This document shows positions 6,281 through 11,276 of a stretch of DNA of 11,276 nucleotides, piece by piece. The DNA is from an uncultured Brevundimonas sp. (lineage in GTDB: Bacteria > Pseudomonadota > Alphaproteobacteria > Caulobacterales > Caulobacteraceae), in NCBI GenBank assembly GCA_946885435.1, contig CAMPGL010000060.1, positions 1 through 11,276 on the forward strand. Direction: 5' to 3'. Positions within the stretch are counted from its first letter, which is position 1. Every line of letters starts with the position of its first letter. The notes below the pieces were generated by a model. The model had not been told where the DNA came from. It worked only from the letters and a program-made list of their open reading frames with translations, and ran no database searches. The translations under genes and the position numbers were made by a program.

Positions 6281-6463
6281 CGGGCGGGGCGGTTTGCGAG
6301 GACCGAGTCGGGGCAAGAGAGCATCCCGACATCTTAGGGCAGGCGAGGGCGACGGGGGAAACCTGCGCGTGAAAAAGACGCGAGCCGGGCAAAATAAGCC
6401 GTCTCGCCGATTGAGAAGCGGGCGTTCTTCGCCATCTAGGACGCAGGACGTCAGGAGAGACCC

Positions 6464-6904
6464 ATGCGCTACCTTCACACCATGGTCCGGGTGTCGGATC
6501 TGGACGCCTCGCTACGGTTCTGGTGCGACCACCTGGGGCTCAAGGAAATGCGCCGGATGGACAATGAGAAGGGCCGGTTCACCCTGGTCTTCCTGGCCGC
6601 GCCGAAGGACGCCGAACGCTCAGAGGCGGAGCGGTCGCCGGAAGTCGAGCTGACCTACAACTGGGACCCGGAGGACTACACCGGCGGGCGCAACTTCGGA
6701 CACCTGGCCTACAAGGTCGACGACATCTACGCTGCCTGCCAGCGGCTGATGGACGGCGGGGTGACCATCAACCGGCCGCCCCGCGACGGCTACATGGCGT
6801 TTGTGCGGTCGCCGGACGGCATTTCGGTCGAGCTGCTGCAGGAGGGCGCCCCGCTGCCGCCGGCCGAGCCCTGGGCCTCGATGCCGAACACCGGCGTCTG
6901 GTGA
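6464..6904 (+). CDS. gloA: Lactoylglutathione lyase (glyoxalase I)
   Basis: Converts the hemithioacetal of methylglyoxal and glutathione to S-lactoylglutathione, the first step of methylglyoxal detoxification in the cytoplasm. The 146-residue protein has the two glyoxalase/VOC modules. The four metal ligands expected by comparison with E. coli GloA are in place: H5 (RYLHTMVRV), E62 (EVELTYNW), H80 ([10 protein letters not shown]) and E123 (GISVELLQ). The lack of the long eukaryote-like inserts and the family pattern fit a Ni/Co-type enzyme. An AGGAGA site lies 5-6 nt before the ATG. The gene is divergent from rsmD and convergent with the 342-residue secreted protein gene, 39 bp beyond its stop. 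Confidence 0.96.
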   Translation: MRYLHTMVRVSDLDASLRFWCDHLGLKEMRRMDNEKGRFTLVFLAAPKDAERSEAERSPEVELTYNWDPEDYTGGRNFGHLAYKVDDIYAACQRLMDGGVTINRPPRDGYMAFVRSPDGISVELLQEGAPLPPAEPWASMPNTGVW

Positions 6905-6943
6905 CTCGCTCGTCCCGAGCGGGGTGGCCGTCCTCGGGCGATC

Positions 6944-7972
6944 CTAGCGCACCTCGCTGACGACCCCCAGGCACGCCCCCCACTCCCGCGGGATGCCGAC
7001 GGGGATGACATAGCCGGGCGCGGCATGGGTGACGGTGGTGTTGGCTCCTCGGGGGCTCCCCGCGCCTCGAGGCCGATAGACACGCAGCAGGCGGCCGCCG
7101 GGGTACTGGACGCGGGCACGGTTGTCGTATCCGGCGCCTTCGATCATTTCGAGGGTCCGCTCGGCGCCCGTCTGATCGAGGGCCGCGAGGACCGCTTCGT
7201 TGTCCCCGAACACGTCTCCGCTGTCGGGCTGGCGCAGGTTCAGCCAGATGACGTGCCGCTCGGAGCCGCAAGCGGTGACGGTCACATCACCGAGGCGTCC
7301 GCTGCGGCGGTGGACATAGGGCTCGAACTGCGAGGCGGCGGCGTCCCAGGTGACCCCGGGCGTATGGCGCTCCAGATCGTCCCAAGACACGGCGTCGGCG
7401 CCTTGCGACGGCTCGCCGAAGCCGCGCACGACGGCGGCGATCGCCAGTGCCGCGGACGGCGCGGCCTGTTGCTCGGTCTGGGCGGCGGACACGCAGCTGC
7501 TGACCTGGTTGCGGTCGCGGCGGAAGGCCTCGGTGTCGGGCCCGCCAGGCGAGGGCCACGACAGAGGCTCCAGGCGGATCGTCTGCTGCGCCGTGTTCGA
7601 CGGGCCGACCCCTGTCCCAATGCACTGGACCGCCAGGGCGCCGTCCGGGCCCTGCGACACCAGGACGGTGATCGCCTGGCGCGGCAGGGCGCGGACGCAG
7701 GCCCCGCGGCGATGTTGGTCATCCTCGGCCGCGCACCCGGCGAGGGCCGCGTCACCCGACGGCGCGACCGTGACGTTGAACGCGCCGCCGTAAGCGCCGC
7801 CATAGGCCATGGCCGCGAAGACCTGCTCCGGCCACGGCTCCTGAGGCGCGTCGGGACTGCGGACGATGTTTACCGTCGCCGCCTGCGGCGGCGGCAGGGC
7901 CCATGCTGCCGACGCTGACAGGCAGGCGCCGACGACCAACCCACAGGCGGCTGCAACTCTGAACCACGCCAT
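6944..7972 (-). CDS. Secreted or periplasmic protein of unknown function, 342 residues
   Basis: The N-terminus is a clear signal peptide (MAWFRVAAACGLVVGACLSA...), with probable cleavage after AWA at 23-25. C17 is not in a lipobox followed by a mature hydrophilic stretch, so this is probably not a lipoprotein. The mature part has six cysteines (80, 92, 117, 160, 235, 334), an even number that would suit three disulfides in the periplasm. It has a small Gly-rich segment YGGAYGGAF (57-65). There is no membrane helix after the signal. A GGGGG site lies about 8 nt before the ATG. I do not recognise the family. The gene is divergent from cobB (91 bp gap) and convergent with gloA, and neither neighbour suggests a role. 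Codon use matches the surroundings. Confidence 0.8.
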   Translation of the reverse strand: MAWFRVAAACGLVVGACLSASAAWALPPPQAATVNIVRSPDAPQEPWPEQVFAAMAYGGAYGGAFNVTVAPSGDAALAGCAAEDDQHRRGACVRALPRQAITVLVSQGPDGALAVQCIGTGVGPSNTAQQTIRLEPLSWPSPGGPDTEAFRRDRNQVSSCVSAAQTEQQAAPSAALAIAAVVRGFGEPSQGADAVSWDDLERHTPGVTWDAAASQFEPYVHRRSGRLGDVTVTACGSERHVIWLNLRQPDSGDVFGDNEAVLAALDQTGAERTLEMIEGAGYDNRARVQYPGGRLLRVYRPRGAGSPRGANTTVTHAAPGYVIPVGIPREWGACLGVVSEVR

Positions 7973-8063
7973 CCGACTGACCCCCGAAACCCGGTGAATG
8001 AAGGTTTGCAGACTGCGCCGCGAGACGTCAGCCCCGACCGCCTGTATCGGTTAGAGTGAGCGC

Positions 8064-8774
8064 ATGCACCCACGCAACCTTCTGATCCTGACCGGGGCGG
8101 GCATTTCGGCCGAGTCCGGCGTGCCGACCTTTCGGGCCGGGGACGGCCTGTGGATGGGCCATCGGTTCGAGGACGTGGCGACGCCCGAGGCCTTCGCGCG
8201 CGATCCGGCGCTGGTGCAGGACTTCTACAACCAGCGCCGCCGTCAGCTGCCCGGCGTGCAGCCCAATGCGGCGCACCGAGCTCTGGCCGAGCTCGCGGCG
8301 CGGTGGCCGGGCCGGTTCACCCTGGTGACCCAGAACGTCGACGACCTGCACGATCGGGCGCACGCGGAGACGCCGCCCGCCGACGGCTTCGAGCTGATCC
8401 ACATGCACGGCGAGCTGCTGAAGGCGCGGTGCACGGCCTCGGACACGGTCTACGACTGGCCGGGCGACCTGGCGGCGGACGAGCCGTCGCCGCACCATCC
8501 GCAAGGCCGGATGCGGCCGCACATCGTCTGGTTCGGCGAGATTCCGCTGGAGATGGACCGGATCGAGCAGGCGTTGACCGGATGCGACCTGTTCGTCTCG
8601 ATCGGCACGTCGGGCGCGGTCTACCCGGCTGCCGGCTTCGTCCAGGCGGCGAACCTCGTCGGCGCCCGCACAGTCGAGATCAACCTGGAGCCGACGCAGG
8701 GACGCTTCCTGTTCGACGAGGGTGTCTACGGCCCGGCCAGCGAGGCCGTGCCGCGGTTCTGCGCCACGCTCTGA
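8064..8774 (+). CDS. cobB: NAD-dependent protein deacylase, sirtuin (class III, CobB/SIRT5-like)
   Basis: Removes acyl groups from lysines using NAD+, giving O-acyl-ADP-ribose and nicotinamide. The 236 residues carry the sirtuin signatures: [14 protein letters not shown] (11-24), TQNVDDLH (89-96), catalytic H115 in [15 protein letters not shown] (150-159) and [12 protein letters not shown] (180-191). Y55 and R58 in FYNQRRR match the Tyr-x-x-Arg pair of class III sirtuins, suggesting acid-acyl (succinyl, malonyl) as well as acetyl substrates. The zinc module is odd: between HGE and RPHIVWFGE there is only one cysteine (C123), where most relatives have three or four, and the second pair is replaced by PSPHHPQGR with H144 and H145. 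The ribosome binding site (GAGTGAG) is weak. The DUF6498-like gene follows 13 bp downstream, probably co-transcribed. Confidence 0.93.
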   Translation: MHPRNLLILTGAGISAESGVPTFRAGDGLWMGHRFEDVATPEAFARDPALVQDFYNQRRRQLPGVQPNAAHRALAELAARWPGRFTLVTQNVDDLHDRAHAETPPADGFELIHMHGELLKARCTASDTVYDWPGDLAADEPSPHHPQGRMRPHIVWFGEIPLEMDRIEQALTGCDLFVSIGTSGAVYPAAGFVQAANLVGARTVEINLEPTQGRFLFDEGVYGPASEAVPRFCATL

Positions 8775-8787
8775 GCGGGGTTTGCCG

Positions 8788-9471
8788 ATGAGGGGCGTTG
8801 CGCCATCGTGGCGCATGGCCTCTGAGCGATTCCCGTTCGATCAACCCAACGGCCGCGCGCGCGGTCCCGTCGTCGCGGCGATCATCTTCGGCAATCTGAT
8901 CCCGATCATCGGAGTGCTGTTCCTTGGCTGGAGCGCCGGATCGATTCTGATCCTCTACTGGATCGAGAACGCCATCGTGGGCCTCTACACCCTGCCGCGC
9001 ATCCTGATGGCCCAGGGCGAGAACCCGGAAATCAACGGCCGACAGAACCCGCCCGGCCGCCTGGGCGCAGCGGTGTTCTTCACCGTCCACTACGGCATCT
9101 TCTGGATCGTGCACGGGGTGTTCGCCGGGGTCCTGGCCGCCAGCTTTCCGCGGGTCGAGGGTGACGGCCTGTGGACGGCGGGCAGCTTCGCCCTGGCGGT
9201 GTTGGCCATGGTCGCAACCCACGGCCTGATGTTCTGGCGGACCTGGATCAGGACCGACGCGCGCCGGACGGCGTCGCCTGTCGGTGAGATGTTCAAGCCC
9301 TATGGCCGCCTGATCGCGCTGCACGTGACCGTGCTGCTCGGCGCCTTCGGCCTGTCGCAGCTGGGGGCGCCGGCCTGGACCGTCACCCTGCTGTGCGTCG
9401 GCAAGATGATCCTGGAGCTCGGCGCCGAGACGGTGCTGCGTCTGTTTCCGGAACGGAAGGAGCCGGTCTAG
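8788..9471 (+). CDS. Polytopic membrane protein, DUF6498-like
   Basis: A 227-residue inner-membrane protein with about six helices (roughly 27-48, 51-75, 95-120, 132-153, 175-192, 196-218). Distinct segments are NLIPIIGVLFLGWS (36-49), YWIENAIVGLY (57-67), FFTVHYGIFWIVHG (97-110) and KMILELGAE (206-214). These agree with my recollection of the DUF6498 family, which has no known function. The start is uncertain: the ATG at 8788 has GCGGGG 7 nt upstream, while the ATG at 8815 (nine residues shorter) has no near Shine-Dalgarno and sits at the end of a 7-bp hairpin. I prefer 8788. It lies 13 bp after cobB and ends in TCTAGA. A further in-frame ATG at 8722 lies inside cobB and is unlikely. Confidence 0.82.
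   Translation: MRGVAPSWRMASERFPFDQPNGRARGPVVAAIIFGNLIPIIGVLFLGWSAGSILILYWIENAIVGLYTLPRILMAQGENPEINGRQNPPGRLGAAVFFTVHYGIFWIVHGVFAGVLAASFPRVEGDGLWTAGSFALAVLAMVATHGLMFWRTWIRTDARRTASPVGEMFKPYGRLIALHVTVLLGAFGLSQLGAPAWTVTLLCVGKMILELGAETVLRLFPERKEPV
8799..8815 (+). repeat. Perfect 7-bp hairpin near the start of the DUF6498-like gene
   Basis: TGCGCCA (8799-8805) and TGGCGCA (8809-8815) are perfect inverted repeats with a TCG loop. The last base is the A of the alternative ATG at 8815. If that ATG is used, the hairpin would sit directly on the initiation site; if 8788 is used, it is inside the coding region. Confidence 0.4.
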
Positions 9472-9581
9472 ACGGCCGATCGCCGGTATTATTTCGACAG
9501 TCGGACAACGGCTTAACCACGCCGCTTGGCTTCATTTTAAGCCCGGGGCCCGGAGGGTCAGGGACAGTGGAGACCGTCGAC
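9472..9581 (+). other. Intergenic region with likely promoter, AT-richer than surroundings
   Basis: About 110 bp between two plus-strand membrane protein genes, with TATTATTT near the start and TTCATTTTAA in the middle, well below the local GC content. This suggests a promoter for the downstream gene. I cannot name exact -35 and -10 elements. Only a 4-bp stem (CGGC...GCCG, 9473-9485) precedes TATTATTT, too weak to call a terminator. Confidence 0.35.
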
Positions 9582-10568
9582 ATGCCCCGTATCCGTACCG
9601 ATCTGAAGGCGCTGGCGATCGCCTTCGTGTTCGCCGCCGCCTTCCAGTTCTTCTGTCTGCGAAACGGCCTGACGGCCTTGCCGGAGGGGATGCGTAGCTG
9701 GGACCTGATGGCGATCTGGCTGGCGGCGGCCGCCGCGATCTATTCGGCGGTGTTCGTCGCGGGGCATCTGGCCCTGAGGGCGTTGGGCGCAGGCAATCGG
9801 GCCTTCTACGCCGGACTTGGGGCGGTCTCGCTGTCGCTCACGCACGCGGCGCTCAGTTTCGGCCAGGTAGCGGATGCCTTCCTGAGCGGCGTGGGCTTTA
9901 GCCAGTTCATTCTTCCCGGCCTTCTGGGAGCAGCGTTCGGCTTTCTCTATGCCCATCGCGCCGGATGGGAGCCCGGCGAAGGCGGCGTGATCGCGGGCGA
10001 CGACGACAGCCTCGTGGCGCACGGCGGCGACACCTATTTCGACGGGCCGGTGCAGGTGCGGACGTCGATCCCGGTGATGATCCTGGCTGCGGTGGTCGGC
10101 AGCATTCTGGTCGGATTGGTGCGCGGGGCCATGACGATCGGCTGGGAGGTTTCCCTGCTCGACGATCCGTCGGCTCGACAGGCCCTCGATCATGCATTTG
10201 ACGCCTCGGCCTACGCCGGCTTGAGCATGGTCGCCATGGGAATCATCGGTGTGCCGGTAATGACGGTCGCCATCCTGGCCGGCCACTACCTTGCTCGCGC
10301 CTTCAGGCGGAACGACTACGGCGTCTACTTCGGCATTGGCCTGCTGGCACCGGTGATCCTGGCCCTGGCCACCATGTTCCTGTTCGCGGGCGTCGCCCTG
10401 ATGATCGCCCTGCCCAATGCGGTGGCCATGGTGGTGTATCGCAAGCTCGCGGGACTCGAGCCTGTGCCTGTGCGCGAGGACATCATCGCCGAGCGGCCGC
10501 GTGACCTCGTCGGCCCTGAGCATCTGCAGCGGCGCATGTCTCGCGTGGTCGGCGGCCGGCGACTCTAG
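9582..10568 (+). CDS. Polytopic inner-membrane protein, unknown function, 328 residues
   Basis: The protein has seven or eight predicted membrane helices (about 9-26, 41-62, 75-92, 107-124, 163-181, 214-240, and two within 250-286). A polar loop (125-162) contains an acidic GDDDSL stretch and a YFDGPVQVR segment. The C-terminal tail (287-328) is soluble and Arg-rich, ending RMSRVVGGRRL. The start is uncertain: the ATG at 9582 has GGAG 9 nt upstream, and an in-frame GTG at 9567 has an equally good or better GGAGGG 9 nt upstream and would add five residues. The longer frame from 9393 overlaps the preceding gene and adds non-membrane, low-quality sequence. No transporter or enzyme motif is recognised. 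Its TAG stop shares the CTAG palindrome with the convergent 175-residue gene. Confidence 0.8.
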   Translation: MPRIRTDLKALAIAFVFAAAFQFFCLRNGLTALPEGMRSWDLMAIWLAAAAAIYSAVFVAGHLALRALGAGNRAFYAGLGAVSLSLTHAALSFGQVADAFLSGVGFSQFILPGLLGAAFGFLYAHRAGWEPGEGGVIAGDDDSLVAHGGDTYFDGPVQVRTSIPVMILAAVVGSILVGLVRGAMTIGWEVSLLDDPSARQALDHAFDASAYAGLSMVAMGIIGVPVMTVAILAGHYLARAFRRNDYGVYFGIGLLAPVILALATMFLFAGVALMIALPNAVAMVVYRKLAGLEPVPVREDIIAERPRDLVGPEHLQRRMSRVVGGRRL

Positions 10569-11092
10569 CCGGCCTGGTCGCCCGTCCGCCGGCTCAGGGT
10601 CAGCTCGGACCCGGGCCGGAACTCGCTCGAGGGGGCGATCACCACCATGGCGTCGTCGCGCCGCCAGACGGACACCGCCAGCGGGAGCTCGCGCTCATCG
10701 AGCACGGGGGCGAAGCCGAGCGCACGCAGGTGGGGTTCGGCGGTTTCGGCGATGGTTCGAACGCCGCCTTCCGCGATACCGACCGAGCAGACCAGCAGGT
10801 CAGCACGCTCCCGGATCCTTATTGTCCCGGCGTGCGAGCCCCGCATCTCGATTTCGCTGGGCTCGGGCTGGCGGTCGGCGGCGCCGATGCGGATCGTGTC
10901 CGGCCAGACGTGGACCACACCGTAGCCGGCGCTCTCGGCCGCCGCGATCGCGGGCCACATGTCGCCGGTCTCGATGAAGGGACCGCAGATGTCGCGCACC
11001 ACCTGCTCGGTGATCAGGCGGACGTTCATCGACTGGGCCGGCGCGGACACCGGCGCGCCGATGAGCAGGGCGGCGAGGGCGAGGCGCTTCAT
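10565..11092 (-). CDS. Small periplasmic protein of unknown function, 175 residues
   Basis: The N-terminus MKRLALAALLIGAPVSAPAQ is a signal peptide, with probable cleavage at APA-Q (17-20). The mature protein is about 155 residues, mixed alpha/beta in appearance, with two cysteines (C36, C102) that could form one disulfide. Repeated polar strands such as GTIRIRERADLLVC (89-102) and AMVVIAPSSEF (148-158) are visible. The ribosome binding site GAGGATGAGG lies just before the ATG. It is on the same strand as hppD, 53 bp downstream of its stop, with two palindromes between, so co-transcription is possible but not certain. The stop overlaps that of the convergent membrane protein gene by the palindrome CTAG. 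I do not recognise a family. Confidence 0.8.
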   Translation of the reverse strand: MKRLALAALLIGAPVSAPAQSMNVRLITEQVVRDICGPFIETGDMWPAIAAAESAGYGVVHVWPDTIRIGAADRQPEPSEIEMRGSHAGTIRIRERADLLVCSVGIAEGGVRTIAETAEPHLRALGFAPVLDERELPLAVSVWRRDDAMVVIAPSSEFRPGSELTLSRRTGDQAG

Positions 11093-11115
11093 GGCCTCAT
11101 CCTCGCTCCGATGCG

Positions 11116-11135
11116 GGCGTCAGGCCACTGACGCC
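11116..11135. repeat. Perfect 8-bp stem-loop between hppD and the 175-residue protein gene
   Basis: GGCGTCAG (11116-11123) and CTGACGCC (11128-11135) are perfect inverted repeats with a 4-nt loop. No T tract follows on either strand. It shares the core GTCAGG/CTGAC with the adjoining palindrome at 11135-11152. Confidence 0.6.
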
Positions 11136-11152
11136 GCCTGACCGGTCAGGCG
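11135..11152. repeat. Perfect 18-bp palindrome spanning the hppD stop codon
   Basis: CGCCTGACCGGTCAGGCG is fully self-complementary with no spacer, which looks more like a dimeric-protein binding site than a hairpin loop. The hppD TGA (11148-11146) lies inside it. It directly abuts the stem-loop at 11116-11135. Confidence 0.6.
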
Positions 11153-11276
11153 TCGACCTTCACCACGCCGCGGCGAATCTGGTCGAGCTCGATGGAGTCG
11201 AACAGGGCCTGGAAATTGCCTTCGCCGAACGCCTGGTTGCCCTTGCGCTGGATGATCTCGAAGAAGATCGGGCCGA
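11146..11276 (-). CDS. hppD: 4-hydroxyphenylpyruvate dioxygenase, C-terminal end (cut by window edge)
   Basis: Only the last 42 residues are visible, starting [20 protein letters not shown] and ending [13 protein letters not shown] oxidises 4-hydroxyphenylpyruvate to homogentisate in tyrosine breakdown. The Glu of FFEIIQR is the third ligand of the catalytic iron; the [21 protein letters not shown] tail, which closes the active site in this family, is highly conserved. The start and the first two iron ligands lie beyond the window. Homogentisate dioxygenase and related genes would be expected nearby but are not in view. Confidence 0.94.
   Translation of the reverse strand, partial: GPIFFEIIQRKGNQAFGEGNFQALFDSIELDQIRRGVVKVDA

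Larger units (their letters stand above)
6196..6463. other. Divergent intergenic region between rsmD and gloA (268 bp)
   Basis: The largest gap in the window. It should hold promoters for both the rsmD operon and gloA. The rsmD-proximal part (6218-6295) is a dense set of CCGCCA/TGGCGG repeats. The middle has a weak stem (GTCGGG 6307-6312 with CCCGAC 6325-6330). The gloA-proximal part contains an A-rich stretch (6371-6397) that could be promoter DNA, but I cannot fix -35 and -10 elements. Open frames crossing it lack family features and good start sites. Confidence 0.6.

Noticed and set aside
6269..6478. Minus-strand 69-codon frame in the rsmD-gloA gap
   Set aside because: It starts inside gloA, has no convincing ribosome binding site and is Pro/Arg-rich without family features. 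The region reads better as a promoter with repeats.
6905..6943. Small inverted repeats between gloA and the converging secreted-protein gene, considered as a terminator
   Set aside because: Stems are only 5-6 bp (CGCTC/GAGCG, CCCGAG/CTCGGG) and no T tract follows on either strand.
7025..7918. Plus-strand open frame of 297 codons
   Set aside because: Antisense to the 342-residue protein gene, which has a signal peptide and ribosome binding site. The plus frame has neither.
8028..8816. Minus-strand open frame of 262 codons
   Set aside because: Antisense to cobB, whose sirtuin motifs are unmistakable.
9558..10523. Minus-strand open frame of 321 codons
   Set aside because: Antisense to the 328-residue membrane protein. 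The His/Gln/Arg/Asp-rich product is typical of the reverse of membrane-helix codons.

Overview
This 11.3 kb window is chromosomal DNA from a GC-rich alphaproteobacterium. The order Caulobacterales (Brevundimonas, Caulobacter or Phenylobacterium type) fits best. The grounds are the GC-rich third codon positions, the alphaproteobacterial form of SerC, frequent 4-nt start/stop overlaps, and the housekeeping set present. The genus is inference. I see no tRNA, rRNA, CRISPR array, insertion sequence or phage gene. I recognise 17 genes; two are cut by the window edges. Coding density is very high and no gap exceeds 300 bp; the largest is 268 bp (6196-6463).

Left block (1-2202, all minus strand): serC (phosphoserine aminotransferase), then a PagL-like outer-membrane lipid A deacylase, then the 5' part of purA (TTG start). 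Next, on the plus strand, is a small secreted Asp-Arg repeat protein (2354-2773). Its leader is crowded with inverted repeats and it ends in a textbook intrinsic terminator. That terminator faces a translationally coupled minus-strand pair: a PF06042-type nucleotidyltransferase followed by a PhzF-family isomerase (4234 down to 2841).

Middle block: a 55-residue hydrophilic protein (4324-4491, plus) has a strong ribosome binding site. It shares the CTAG of its stop codon with the convergent thiD. The minus-strand genes rsmD, a Gdx/SugE-type SMR exporter and thiD (6195 down to 4488) form a tight operon in which each start codon overlaps the preceding stop by 4 nt. A repeat-rich 268-bp divergent region separates this operon from gloA (glyoxalase I, plus). 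Convergent to gloA is a secreted 342-residue protein of unknown function.

Right block: a cobB-type sirtuin lacking most of the usual zinc-binding cysteines, a DUF6498-like membrane protein and a second polytopic membrane protein lie on the plus strand. The last shares a CTAG stop with a convergent small secreted protein (minus). The window ends in the last 42 codons of 4-hydroxyphenylpyruvate dioxygenase, followed by two adjoining perfect inverted repeats.

The genes serve unrelated housekeeping jobs (serine, purine and thiamine synthesis, rRNA methylation, methylglyoxal and guanidinium detoxification, tyrosine breakdown, protein deacylation), with lineage-specific envelope proteins between them. 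I found no convincing new defence or mobile system. The most noteworthy items are the zinc-site-degenerate CobB, the coupled rsmD-gdx-thiD operon, the confinement of every CTAG tetranucleotide to gene boundaries, and several dense palindrome clusters in intergenic DNA.
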